In this document: one piece after another, positions 25,892-34,514 of the stretch
Layout: every line of letters starts with the position of its first letter
How positions within the stretch are numbered: the first letter of the stretch is position 1
Assembly (NCBI RefSeq): GCF_900114325.1
Contig: NZ_FOSR01000013.1
Coordinates: 1 to 64,000, forward strand
Length of the DNA stretch: 64,000 nucleotides
Direction: 5' to 3'
From: Rhodanobacter glycinis
GTDB taxonomy: Bacteria; Pseudomonadota; Gammaproteobacteria; Xanthomonadales; Rhodanobacteraceae
Position numbers and translations under genes: made by a program
Notes under the pieces: model-generated
Database searches by the model: none
Told to the model about the DNA's origin: nothing
What the model saw: only the letters and a program-made list of their open reading frames with translations

Positions 25892-25940
25892 CAAAAATAC
25901 CAGCGCTTGTATTTTCAAAAATGCCAGCGCTGGTATTTTC
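25892..25940. promoter_or_regulatory. Two tandem LacI-type palindromes upstream of the glucanase gene
   Basis: Two near-identical 25-bp units (from 25892 and 25916) each centre on a CCAGCGCT palindrome: AATACCAGCGCTTGTATT and AATGCCAGCGCTGGTATT, centres 24 bp apart. The central CAGCGCTG with A/T-rich flanks resembles LacI-family operators of carbohydrate-use genes. The rest of 25713-26214 holds no gene that I can see. Confidence 0.55.
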
Positions 25941-26214
25941 AGAGTTGTTCGCGCTGCCGCAGGATCTTCGCAGCCATTCGACCATGCCATGGGGGAACGG
26001 CCGGATCGGCTCGAAGGTCGGCGTGTAACGCACGATGATTTTCCGTTGGCGCAACCCTGACTTGCCCGGTCCGGCTTGCGATCACACCACGACAAGCGGT
26101 TTCGGCAAGGAAGCGTCATGGCGACTGTCCCCACATGGCTGCACGGAGCGTGGCCACTCAATCGTCGATATCCATCATTGCTTGTGATTTCGCCCGAAGT
26201 GGAGGAGACAACCC

Positions 26215-28023
26215 ATGCATAAGAAGATTGGATCGACGAAATGGCCGATGCTCGCAGTGAGCTCGTTGGGTGCCGCGATCTGCGCCACGCTATCCACGAC
26301 CGCGCTGACGCTCATGCCGATCCAGGCCGTGCACGCACAAACGACCTGTGCGGCCGCCTGGAATGCTTCATCGGTGTACACCGCCGGCAACACCGCCAGC
26401 GAGAACGGTGTGAATTACGTGGCCAACTGGTGGACGCAGGGTAACGACCCGGCCACGAATAACGGCGGCGCTGGCAGCGGCCAGCCGTGGACGGTCACTG
26501 GCACCTGCGGCGGTTCGCCGGCACCCAGTCCGACGCCCGCCCCAGCACCCGCGCCAACTCCCGCGCCCGCGCCTGCGCCAACGCCCGCACCCACGGCAAC
26601 CTATGGCGCCACCGCTCAGGCGGGTGGCCTCTTGCAGTTCTACGCCAATGGCGGTGCCTGGGCCGACGTGCATTACAGCCTCGCGGGCGGAAGCCAGCTC
26701 AATGTGCGCATGAACAACAGCGGCACCAGCAACAGCTACCAGATTTCCGGCCTCAGCAGCGGCGAGGTGGTGAGCTACTGGTTCACCATCGGCCAGAGCG
26801 ATGGCTCGGCGGTGAATACGCCGACACAGACACTGAGTTACGCCGCACCGGCACCCGCGCCGACGCCGACTCCTTCGCCCACGCCTTCACCCTCGCCGAG
26901 CCCGGTGTTTCCGTCGGTGGGCACCACGTTCAACCTGATCAACGGCACCCACGGCGCCTATCAGGACAACCAGGTTTACTGGACCATGGTCGGCCAGGAT
27001 CCGGCTCATCCGGGCACCTTCGTGCACGTCAACTGCGCCGGGGCCCTCATCCCGATGCAGCCCGGCGATGATGGTGCATTGACCAAGGACGGCCAGAACT
27101 ACGTCAACTATTCGATTCCGCTCTCGCAGTGCAAATCGTTCACGGTGCCGCAGATCCTGTCGGCGCGGATCTACCTGAGCGTGGGTAGCCCGATGTACAT
27201 CCAGGCGGTGGGCAGTCCGGTCTATGGTTACACCGGTCCGAACATCGACAACCCGAGCGATCCCAACATCGACGTGACCTACGATTTCGTGGAGGTGAAC
27301 ATCAACGCCACGAATTTCTACGGCAACACCACGCGCGTCGACCAGTTCGGTTTCCCGGTGCGGCTGCGGCTGCAGGACCCGAGCGGTTACGACCACACCG
27401 TCGGCGAAACGGAAACGCGTGCCGCGCTGTTCCAGGAATTCGTGGCGCAAGTGCCGCAACCGTTCCAGGCGCTGGCCCAGGTGCAGGCGCCGTACCGCAT
27501 CGTGGCGCCCACGCATGGCGGCTTCGGCAGCGGCGGTGCCAACGCGCATTATCTGGACAGCTATATCCAGTCGGTGTGGAACCAGTATCGCAGCCAGTCG
27601 CTGGTGTTCACCGATGCGCAGGGCACCTTCACCGGGCATGTCGTCGGCAACCAGTTCGTGTTCACCGACGGCCAGGGCACGTACTACGTCAACAACATGC
27701 CGAGCACGCAGGAAGTGCTGCTGGGCAACGGCGTGTTCAACGATGCCAGCAATGCGGCGCCCGGGGTGGCGACGGCCAAGCAGCTGCAGATCCAGGCACA
27801 GCTGGATGCGGCGCTGAACCGCCATGTCGCCGGAAATTCGGCCGATTGGAATACCTCGGCGGACTTCTACAACAGCGGCCCGACCAACTACTACTCCGCG
27901 TTCTGGCACACGCACAGCATCAATCAGCTCACCTACGGTTTTCCGTATGACGACGTCAGCGGTTTCAGCTCATCGCTGATCGGTACCAATCCCACGGTGG
28001 CGACCATCACGGTGGGTTGGTAA
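26215..28023 (+). CDS. Secreted beta-1,3-glucanase (GH64-like) with CBM5/12 and CBM56-like modules
   Basis: 602 residues, ATG at 26215 after GGAGGAGAC. Signal peptide to about residue 41 (AVHA|QT). Residues 43-98 form a CBM5/12-type carbohydrate module (CAAAWNASSVYTAGNTASENG, YVANWWTQGNDPATNNG), then a Pro/Ala/Thr linker. Residues about 130-213 look like CBM56 (FYANGGAWADVHYSLAGG, YQISGLSSGEVVSYWFTIG), followed by a second Pro/Ser linker. The rest is a thaumatin-like GH64-type domain (TFVHVNCAGALIPMQPGD, YDFVEVNINATNFYGNTTRVDQFG). It probably cuts fungal or algal laminarin-type beta-1,3-glucan; the CBM5/12 may bind chitin, which suits fungal walls. Two LacI-like operators lie upstream. Confidence 0.85.
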   Translation: MHKKIGSTKWPMLAVSSLGAAICATLSTTALTLMPIQAVHAQTTCAAAWNASSVYTAGNTASENGVNYVANWWTQGNDPATNNGGAGSGQPWTVTGTCGGSPAPSPTPAPAPAPTPAPAPAPTPAPTATYGATAQAGGLLQFYANGGAWADVHYSLAGGSQLNVRMNNSGTSNSYQISGLSSGEVVSYWFTIGQSDGSAVNTPTQTLSYAAPAPAPTPTPSPTPSPSPSPVFPSVGTTFNLINGTHGAYQDNQVYWTMVGQDPAHPGTFVHVNCAGALIPMQPGDDGALTKDGQNYVNYSIPLSQCKSFTVPQILSARIYLSVGSPMYIQAVGSPVYGYTGPNIDNPSDPNIDVTYDFVEVNINATNFYGNTTRVDQFGFPVRLRLQDPSGYDHTVGETETRAALFQEFVAQVPQPFQALAQVQAPYRIVAPTHGGFGSGGANAHYLDSYIQSVWNQYRSQSLVFTDAQGTFTGHVVGNQFVFTDGQGTYYVNNMPSTQEVLLGNGVFNDASNAAPGVATAKQLQIQAQLDAALNRHVAGNSADWNTSADFYNSGPTNYYSAFWHTHSINQLTYGFPYDDVSGFSSSLIGTNPTVATITVGW

Positions 28024-28029
28024 ACAGCG

Positions 28030-28062
28030 GTCGGAAGGCCCCGTTCGACGGGGCCTTCCGAC
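28030..28062. terminator. Hairpin terminator after the glucanase gene
   Basis: GTCGGAAGGCCCCG and CGGGGCCTTCCGAC are exact 14-bp arms around a 5-bp loop, 7 bp after the stop codon and before the convergent phzF-like gene. No long T-tract follows. Confidence 0.75.
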
Positions 28063-28084
28063 GGCCATGTGCCTGAAGTTTGTT

Positions 28085-28969
28085 TCAGGGGTGCCGAAAG
28101 CTGCCTTCGATCACGCTGACGCAATCGCCGCCGATCCAGATGCGACCATCATCGTCGTGGCTGATCGCCACGCGGCCGTCGCGTTCCAGCACGGTGCCCT
28201 GGCGCACGCTGTAGGTGGCGGAGGGACGCTTTCCCTGGGCCTCCAGCAAGCACGCCAGCGCCGCGTTGGCGCTGCCGGTGACGGGGTCTTCGCCCAGGCC
28301 GAAATCGCCGCCGCTCATCAGGCAGCGCATTTCGAAATGTGTCGGACCCTCCGCGCCATGCGGCGCGTAGATCGCCACGCCGTGGGTGCCAGCGGCATGC
28401 GTGACTGCGGCGAGCGCGGCGGCGTCAGCCTGCACGGCAAGACAGTCGGCGGCCGAGTGCATGCGCACCACCAGCCACGGTGCGCCGTTGTCGACGGCAC
28501 AGGGCGGTGCACCAAAATCGATCGCCGTGCTGCCTAGCGCATGGGTCAGCGCCGCATGGTGCTCCGTCGGCAGTGGCGTGATCCGCGCCGTTGGTGCGGC
28601 GAAGGCCCAGTGGCCGTCATCGCGCTCGCTCAGTTCCACCAGGCCGACACCGCATTGCTGCACCATGCGGCCCGGCTGGCGCGGCTGATAGCCGCTGTCG
28701 CGCAAGGCGTACGCGCTGCCCAGGGTGGGATGACCGGCAAACGGCAGTTCACCGCCGGTGGTGAAGATGCGCACGCGGTAATCGGCGTCCGGATGATCCG
28801 GCTGCAGCAGGAACACGGTTTCGGAGAGGTTGGTCCAGCGCGCGATGGCCTGCATCTGCGCGGTGTCGAAATCGTCGGCATCGAACACCACCGCCAGCGG
28901 ATTGCCCTTGAACGGCACCGAGGTGAAGGCGTCGATTTGCCGGAAGCGGACGGTACGAGCCGTGTTCAT
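28085..28969 (-). CDS. PhzF-family isomerase/epimerase
   Basis: 294 residues from the ATG at 28969. The N-terminal block FRQIDAFTSVPFKGNPLAVVFDAD and SETVFLLQP carry the family's catalytic glutamate (in NLSETVF). The central FTTGGELPFAGHPTLGSAYALRD and C-terminal MSGGDFGLGEDPVTGSANAALAC are the paired half-barrel signatures (GHPTLG and DPVTGSA). The family covers phenazine biosynthesis PhzF and many uncharacterised diaminopimelate-epimerase-fold isomerases. No other phenazine genes are present, so a phenazine role is unlikely. It lies 52 bp after the MATE transporter gene on the same strand, probably one operon. Confidence 0.93.
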   Translation of the reverse strand: MNTARTVRFRQIDAFTSVPFKGNPLAVVFDADDFDTAQMQAIARWTNLSETVFLLQPDHPDADYRVRIFTTGGELPFAGHPTLGSAYALRDSGYQPRQPGRMVQQCGVGLVELSERDDGHWAFAAPTARITPLPTEHHAALTHALGSTAIDFGAPPCAVDNGAPWLVVRMHSAADCLAVQADAAALAAVTHAAGTHGVAIYAPHGAEGPTHFEMRCLMSGGDFGLGEDPVTGSANAALACLLEAQGKRPSATYSVRQGTVLERDGRVAISHDDDGRIWIGGDCVSVIEGSFRHP

Positions 28970-29021
28970 GGGTGAGGAAACTCCACAGTGGAATGCAGGG
29001 AACGTGAGTCGGAGGGGTGGC

Positions 29022-30458
29022 TCAGCTTTCACTTGGCGCTGCTGCGCCGACCGGCGCGCTGGCCATGCCGGTGCGCGGCGGATGCGCCAGCAGTCGCGCC
29101 TTGCGCCAGCCGCCCCAGCGGTAATACACGGCGGCCAGCAACAACATGGTCAGCGAACCCAGCGGGAAGCTCCACCACACCGCATTGGCGCCGAAGTGGC
29201 CGTGCAGCAGCCACGCGAACGGTACGCGCACGCACCACAGCGCGATGGCCAGGATCACCAGCGGCGGCATCACCGCGCCGGTGGAACGGATCACGCCGAA
29301 CAGCACGAAGCCCAGCCCGAAGAACAGGTACGACCACACCACGATCGCGTTGATGTGCTGCGCGATGGTGATCGCCTCGCCGTCGCGCGGCAGGAACAAC
29401 GCCAGCGCGCCGTGGTTGAACAGGTAGATGATCGCCACCAGCGTGCCGACGAGCAGCAGGCTGTAGCCCAGGCCGATGGCCGCGATCCGGCCGACCCGGT
29501 CCCAACGCTGCGCGCCCACGTTCTGCGCCGCCATCGACGATACCGCCGAGCCGATCGCCAGCGCCGGCATCTGCACGTAAGTCCACAACTGCAGTGCGGC
29601 GCCGTAGGCGGCGGTGGTCTGCGAGCCGTAGGCGTTGACCAGGCTGATCATCACCAGCGCCGAGGTCGAGATCACCACCATCTGCATGCCCATCGGCAGG
29701 CCCTTGAGCACCAGCGCGCGCAGGATGGCGAAATCGGGTTTCAGATAATGCAGCTCGCCGCGATGCAGACAGAGGAAATGCTTGCGCCGGTACAGCCATG
29801 CCAGCAGCGCCAGCAACGCGGTGGTCTGCGCGATCAGCGTGGCGGTGGCCGAACCGGCGATGCCGAGCTTCGGAAACGGCCCGATGCCGAAGATGAAAAG
29901 CGGGTTCAGGCCAATATCCAGTCCCACCGAAATCAGCATGAACAGGAATGGCGTGTGCGAGTCGCCGGCACCGCGCAGCGTCATCATCAAAAAGTTGTAA
30001 AGGTACATCGACGGCAGTGCGAGGAAGATGATGCGCAGATACGCCACCGCCAATGGCAGCGCGTCGGGCGGCGTGCGCATGGCGGCCAGAATCTCGGGCG
30101 CGAACGCGTAGCCCAGCGCGGCGACGATCGCCGACAACGCCACGAAAAAGCCCACGCTGGTGCCGACCACGCGCTTGGCCTGGTCGATGTCGCCTGCGCC
30201 CACCGCCTGCCCCACCATCAAGGTGTTGGCCATGCTGATGCCGAACACCAGTCCCAGCAGCAGGAACAGCAGCAGGTTGGCGTTGGCGCTGGCGGTGAGT
30301 GCCGACTCGCCCAGAAAGTGGCCGATCCACACCATGTTGATCGAGCCGTTGAGCGACTGCAGCACGTTCGCGCCCAGGATCGGCAGCGAGAACGTCAGCA
30401 GGGTGCGGGCGATCGGACCCTCGGTGAGCGAGGGGCGACGGGTGGCAGTGGGTGGCAT
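29022..30458 (-). CDS. MATE-family multidrug/metabolite exporter
   Basis: 478 residues from the ATG at 30458 (MPPTATRRPSLTEGPIARTLL); upstream in-frame starts add low-complexity sequence. Twelve hydrophobic segments in two pseudo-symmetric halves, with the MATE blocks FSLPILGANVLQSLNGSINMVWIGHFLG, GQAVGAGDIDQAKRVV, PFLFMLISVGLDIGLNPLFIFG and MAAQNVGAQRWDRVGRIA. It exports cationic drugs or metabolites against Na+ or H+. Upstream partner of the phzF-like gene. The substrate cannot be told from the sequence. Confidence 0.93.
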   Translation of the reverse strand: MPPTATRRPSLTEGPIARTLLTFSLPILGANVLQSLNGSINMVWIGHFLGESALTASANANLLLFLLLGLVFGISMANTLMVGQAVGAGDIDQAKRVVGTSVGFFVALSAIVAALGYAFAPEILAAMRTPPDALPLAVAYLRIIFLALPSMYLYNFLMMTLRGAGDSHTPFLFMLISVGLDIGLNPLFIFGIGPFPKLGIAGSATATLIAQTTALLALLAWLYRRKHFLCLHRGELHYLKPDFAILRALVLKGLPMGMQMVVISTSALVMISLVNAYGSQTTAAYGAALQLWTYVQMPALAIGSAVSSMAAQNVGAQRWDRVGRIAAIGLGYSLLLVGTLVAIIYLFNHGALALFLPRDGEAITIAQHINAIVVWSYLFFGLGFVLFGVIRSTGAVMPPLVILAIALWCVRVPFAWLLHGHFGANAVWWSFPLGSLTMLLLAAVYYRWGGWRKARLLAHPPRTGMASAPVGAAAPSES

Positions 30459-30588
30459 GGTGGCTCTGGGCTGGGGATGGGATGGAGGGAGGCGATGGAC
30501 GGTCGGAAGGATGGTCATGCGACGGCGAGCGTCGAGCGTAGCCCGAGAGCCCGCCCAAAGTCTTTGCAACGATGGATCGTTCCCCGGC

Positions 30589-30666
30589 CCTGCAGGAGCC
30601 CGCTCGCGGGCGATGCCTTTCAGGCTTTTCGGATGCCAGGGCAAAAGCCTCGCCCGTGGGAGGTAT
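30589..30666. repeat. Dispersed palindromic element (GGAGCCCGCTCGCGGGCGATGC family)
   Basis: GGAGCCCGCTCGCGGGCGATGC opposite AGCCTCGCCCGTGGGAG around a short spacer. The same left arm recurs at 58889-58972, so this is a second repeat family. It fills part of the 240-bp gap upstream of the MATE gene; I see no gene in that gap. Confidence 0.8.
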
Positions 30667-30698
30667 CTACAAACCGTTATCGAGAAGCGAGATGAACT

Positions 30699-31298
30699 TC
30701 AGCGCACGTCGGCCTGTTCATCCCAGGCGATGGTGGCCAGTCGCTGCAGGTGATCGCGGACATCCTGCGGCCACGTCTTGATGCAGCGCGCGAAGACACT
30801 GCGCTGGCCACGCCAGAACGCGCGCGAGGCTTCTTCATAGCCGGGCAGGTCGCCGGCCATCACGCGCATGAAGCGGTCAGCGGACTCGCCGGACAGGCGC
30901 GCGCGTTCCTTCGCGCCACTGCTGCGTTTTGCATCTTCGACCAGCCGGCGCAACGTCGCCGAGGCACCGCCGGGCTGCTGGCCCAGCCAATCCCAATGGC
31001 GCGGCAGCAAGGTCACCTCGCGCGCGGTGACGCCAAGCTTCGGTCGTCCGGGGCCGCGTGCGGCGGTGGGCGTCGGTGCGGCGGTGGTGCGACGAAGTCG
31101 GGCCAGCATTTCCTTTGGGGTGCCGCGGAAATCGATTTCCACCGGCAGGCTGCTGGCATCGTCGAGCACCAGCAGCGGCCCTTGCGCGCCGGCATCCAGC
31201 GCCTGCCTGGCCGCCAGCGCCACCTCGTCCAGCGGGCCGGAGGCGAGCAGGCGGTGACCGTCGAAGGCGGTGCAGGTGGTGCTGTCGTGTGGCGACAT
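30699..31298 (-). CDS. DUF2239-family protein
   Basis: 199 residues from the ATG at 31298 (MSPHDSTTCTAFDGHRLLASG). The N-terminal half reads LVLDDASSLPVEIDFRGTPKEMLARL; the centre carries GRPKLGVTAREVTLLPRHWDWLGQQPGGASATLRRLVEDAKR; the C-terminus FMRVMAGDLPGYEEASRAFWRGQ...FARCIKTWPQDVRDHLQRL. These match my memory of DUF2239, an uncharacterised bacterial family. The REVTLLPRHWDWL segment resembles a ribbon-helix-helix-like stretch, so DNA binding is conceivable, which is inference. It has a strong own promoter with two ACCCGGGT boxes at 31327-31365, a hint of autoregulation. Confidence 0.85.
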   Translation of the reverse strand: MSPHDSTTCTAFDGHRLLASGPLDEVALAARQALDAGAQGPLLVLDDASSLPVEIDFRGTPKEMLARLRRTTAAPTPTAARGPGRPKLGVTAREVTLLPRHWDWLGQQPGGASATLRRLVEDAKRSSGAKERARLSGESADRFMRVMAGDLPGYEEASRAFWRGQRSVFARCIKTWPQDVRDHLQRLATIAWDEQADVR

Positions 31299-31326
31299 GG
31301 CGCGCGTCCATGGGAAAGGTTGGCGC

Positions 31327-31365
31327 ATTATGCCCGGGTAAAAACCATTGTCAATATCACCCGGG
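31327..31365 (-). promoter_or_regulatory. DUF2239 promoter with twin ACCCGGGT palindromes
   Basis: On the reverse strand TTGACA (31354-31349) and CATAAT (31332-31327) are 16 bp apart, a near-consensus sigma70 promoter 28 bp upstream of the ATG. One CCCGGGT palindrome lies inside the spacer next to the -10 and another (ACCCGGGT) lies just upstream of the -35, so a dimeric regulator could cover the promoter. Confidence 0.7.
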
Positions 31366-31437
31366 TCAAATTCCGGGGCGCGTCACGTGCGGCACGGCGA
31401 TGTACGCTCGCCGACTGCCTTTTGCCGGAATCGATCC

Positions 31438-32328
31438 ATGGTCTATGTGTGGCTGAGCGTGCTGTGCAGCGTGCTGGTGTCGGTGCTGCTGAAGCTGGCA
31501 CGGCGTTTCGGCATCGATATCGGCCAGGCGGTGGCGTGGAATTACGCGGTGGCGAGCGTACTCACCACGCTGATGCTGCGGCCGTCGCTGGCGCCGCTGC
31601 AGCAGTCCGGCGTGCCGTGGCTGGCGCTGGTTGGCTTGGGCGTGTTGCTGCCAACGATTTTCCTGGCGTTGGGCGCTTCGGTGCGGCACGCCGGCATCGT
31701 GCGTTCGGATGCGGCGCAGCGGCTGTCGCTGCTGATTTCGCTGCTGGCTGCGTTCGTGCTGTTCGGCGAAAAGCTGGATGCGCTGAAGGCCGCCGGCTGC
31801 GTACTCGGCCTGCTGGCGATGGCCGGCATGGTATGGCGTGCGGAACGCGGTGCTGCGACGAACGTCCTGCTGGCAGACGGGATGCCGCGGTGGAGCTACC
31901 CATTGCTGGTCTTCGTCGGCTTCGGCGTGATCGACATCCTGCTCAAGCGCGTGGCGGCGGCCGGACTGGCGCTGGGCACGTCGCTGCAGGCGATGTTCGC
32001 GCTGGCGCTGCTGGTGGCGTTTGCCATCGAGATCACGCGTTGCCTGCGCGGACGGGCACGCTTCACCGCGCGCAGCCTGGCCGGCGGCGTGCTGCTGGGC
32101 TTGCTCAACTTCGGCAACATCCTGTTCTACCTGCATGCGCATCGCGCTCTGCCGCATGACCCGGCGCTGGTGTTCGCCAGCATGAACCTGGGGGCGGTGG
32201 TGCTGGGCGCGCTGGTCGGCCTGTGGCTGTTCCGCGAACGGTTGAGCCGCTTGAATCTTGCCGCGCTGGGATTGGCATTGCTGGCGGTGGCACTGCTCAC
32301 GCATGGCTGGGAAGTGGCCGCGCATTGA
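31438..32328 (+). CDS. EamA/DMT-type membrane transporter
   Basis: 296 residues from the ATG at 31438; an upstream in-frame start would run into the DUF2239 promoter. Ten hydrophobic segments in two repeated halves (5+5), with conserved-looking LGASVRHAGIVRSDAAQRLSLLISLLAAFVLFGEKL closing the first half and FASMNLGAVVLGALVGLWLFRERLSRLN closing the second; both have the EamA pattern of a helix pair ending in an acidic E-K/R-L. It probably exports or imports a small metabolite; the substrate is unknown. Divergent from DUF2239 across 139 bp. Confidence 0.88.
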   Translation: MVYVWLSVLCSVLVSVLLKLARRFGIDIGQAVAWNYAVASVLTTLMLRPSLAPLQQSGVPWLALVGLGVLLPTIFLALGASVRHAGIVRSDAAQRLSLLISLLAAFVLFGEKLDALKAAGCVLGLLAMAGMVWRAERGAATNVLLADGMPRWSYPLLVFVGFGVIDILLKRVAAAGLALGTSLQAMFALALLVAFAIEITRCLRGRARFTARSLAGGVLLGLLNFGNILFYLHAHRALPHDPALVFASMNLGAVVLGALVGLWLFRERLSRLNLAALGLALLAVALLTHGWEVAAH

Positions 32329-32447
32329 CCGCAGCGATGTCAGGAGCGTGGGCGTGACTTCTGGGGGGTGAAGCGACAGGTGGGCGACGCCTAAGCTCGA
32401 CCGGTTCCCTGCGCTCCGCGCGCCCCACCGTCGAGGAATCCCCACCG

Positions 32448-34031
32448 ATGCGCAAACTGCCCCTGGCCACCGCCCTGGCCGCCCTGCTGCTCAGCACCAC
32501 CGCCCTGGCCGGCGGCGACAAGCACCACGACAAAACCCCGGCCGCCGATTCGCCACAGGCGATGCTGGTGCCGCAGTCGTCGACAACCAGTGGTTCGGTC
32601 TCGGTGGAAGGCAAGCGCATCGATTATCAGGCGGTGGCCGGCACGCTGGTGCTGCACGGCAAGGGCGACAAGGAAAACGAGCCCACGGTCAGCATGTTCT
32701 ACACCGCCTATTTCAAGAAGGGCGTGGCAGCGGGCAAGCGACCGATCACCTTCATCTACAACGGTGGTCCCGGTTCGGCGACGGTGTGGCTGCACATGGG
32801 TGCGTTCGGACCGCGTCGCGTGGTGACCGCGGATGACAGCCACACGCCGGCCGCGCCGTACCAGTTGATCAACAACGACTACAGCCTGCTCGATGCCTCC
32901 GACCTGGTGTTCATCGACGCGCCCGGCGCCGGCTTCAGCCGCCTGATCGCCAACGACAAGGACCCGGCCAAGCGCGCCAAGCAGATGAAGGATCGCAAGA
33001 AGGCGATCTACGGCGTGGATGGCGACGGCCATGCCTTCGCCCAGTTCATCACCCAGTTCCTGTCCAAGTACGGCCGCTGGAACTCGCCCAAGTACCTGTT
33101 CGGCGAAAGCTACGGCACCACGCGTTCGGCGGTGGTGGCGAACGATCTGGAGAACGAGGACAGCGTCGACTTGAACGGCGTGATCCTGCTGTCGCAGATC
33201 CTCAACTTCGACCTCAGCATCGACGGCCCCAGTCACAATCCCGGTATCGACCTGCCCTACGAGCTGGCGTTGCCCACCTTTGCCGCCACCGCGTATTACC
33301 ACCACAAGTTGCCCTCGCCGCCGGCCGACCTGCAGAGCTTCCTCAAGGAAGTGGAGCAGTACGCCACCGGCGAGTACGCCAGCGCGCTGATGGCCGGCGC
33401 GACGCTCGATCCCGCGCGCAAGCAGGCGGTGGCCGAAAAACTGCACCAGTACATCGGCCTGCCGGTGGCCTACCTGTTGAAGGCCAACCTGCGCGTCAGT
33501 GGCGGCATGTTCGAGCACGAATTGCTGGCCGCCAGTGACGACAGCACCGGCCGCCTCGACACGCGTTTCTCCGGTCCGTCGATCGACCCGATGGGCAAGA
33601 GCTCCGAATACGACCCGCAGTCCTCGGCGATCAGCTCGGCCTACGTGGCGGCGTTCAACAATTACGTGCGCAAGGACCTGAAGTTCGGCCAGAACCAGAC
33701 CTATCGCCTGTACGCCGACATCGACCACTGGGACATGAAGCACCATGGCCACGACGGCTCGCTCAACGTGATGGGCGATCTGGCAATGGCGATGAAGACC
33801 AACCCGGACCTGAAGGTGATGCTCAACGGCGGCTATTACGACCTGGCCACGCCGTTCTACACCGCGCAATACGAAATGGACCACCTGCCGATTCCGGAGG
33901 CGCTGCAGAAGAACATTTCCTACCATTGGTATCCGTCCGGCCACATGGTCTACGCGCACGTGCCGTCGCTGAAGAAGCTGCATGACAACGTGGCGAGCTT
34001 CATCGACAGCACCGACAACGTGTCGCGCTGA
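32448..34031 (+). CDS. Secreted S10-family serine carboxypeptidase-like protein
   Basis: 527 residues. Signal peptide about 1-22 (ATALAALLLSTTALAGG). The family blocks are in order: ITFIYNGGPGSATVWLHMGAFGP (oxyanion-hole region), LVFIDAPGAGFSRL, the nucleophile FGESYGTTRS, the acid MLNGGYYDLATPF and the terminal His in YPSGHMVYAHVPS. All three catalytic residues (Ser, Asp, His) are present, so an active periplasmic or secreted acid carboxypeptidase or acyl-transferring relative is expected. Bacterial S10 proteins are poorly characterised. Genes downstream are on the same strand with 68-bp spacing. Confidence 0.93.
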   Translation: MRKLPLATALAALLLSTTALAGGDKHHDKTPAADSPQAMLVPQSSTTSGSVSVEGKRIDYQAVAGTLVLHGKGDKENEPTVSMFYTAYFKKGVAAGKRPITFIYNGGPGSATVWLHMGAFGPRRVVTADDSHTPAAPYQLINNDYSLLDASDLVFIDAPGAGFSRLIANDKDPAKRAKQMKDRKKAIYGVDGDGHAFAQFITQFLSKYGRWNSPKYLFGESYGTTRSAVVANDLENEDSVDLNGVILLSQILNFDLSIDGPSHNPGIDLPYELALPTFAATAYYHHKLPSPPADLQSFLKEVEQYATGEYASALMAGATLDPARKQAVAEKLHQYIGLPVAYLLKANLRVSGGMFEHELLAASDDSTGRLDTRFSGPSIDPMGKSSEYDPQSSAISSAYVAAFNNYVRKDLKFGQNQTYRLYADIDHWDMKHHGHDGSLNVMGDLAMAMKTNPDLKVMLNGGYYDLATPFYTAQYEMDHLPIPEALQKNISYHWYPSGHMVYAHVPSLKKLHDNVASFIDSTDNVSR

Positions 34032-34099
34032 GCTCACTGGAACTCGCGGCGGGGGCATGCTGGAATGGTGTCCCCGCCACTCACCAGGAGCCGGCCCGC

Positions 34100-34471
34100 A
34101 TGCGCGAGCTGATCGACCGTTACATTGCCGCCTACAACCGCATGGACGTGGATGCCATGCTGGCGACGGTGCACCGCGAAGTGGTATTCGAAAACTACAC
34201 CGGCGGCCGACCCTCGGTGCGCACGCTGGGCATCGAGGAATTGCGCCGGCTGGCGGAAAATTCGCGCCACCTGTTCTCGGCACGCCATCAGACCATCACC
34301 GGCTATCACCAGGAAGCCGGCGTCGCCTACGTGCAGATCTTCTTCGAAGGCACCTTCGCGGTGGACTTGCCCAATGGCGTGCGCGCCGGCCAGTCCATCG
34401 CCATGCCCGGCCGCAGCGAGTTCCGTGAGCTCGACGGCTTGCTGATCCACATCGCCGACCACAGCGACTGA
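34100..34471 (+). CDS. NTF2-like/SnoaL-type small protein
   Basis: 123 residues from the ATG at 34100 (CAGGAG nearby upstream). MRELIDRYIAAYNRMDVDAMLATVHREVVFENYTGG is the classic helical start of the SnoaL/NTF2 cone fold, followed by beta strands ending in FRELDGLLIHIADHSD. It could bind or isomerise a small hydrophobic molecule; catalytic residues cannot be assigned. It sits between the S10 peptidase and the HAD gene on the same strand. Confidence 0.85.
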   Translation: MRELIDRYIAAYNRMDVDAMLATVHREVVFENYTGGRPSVRTLGIEELRRLAENSRHLFSARHQTITGYHQEAGVAYVQIFFEGTFAVDLPNGVRAGQSIAMPGRSEFRELDGLLIHIADHSD

Positions 34472-34514
34472 CATATTCGACACACTGCGCGTCGCACCTC
34501 CTGCATCAACATGG

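Noticed and set aside
28085-28969. Phenazine biosynthesis locus
   Set aside because: Only a PhzF-fold protein is present; the other phz genes are missing, and the family is mostly non-phenazine.
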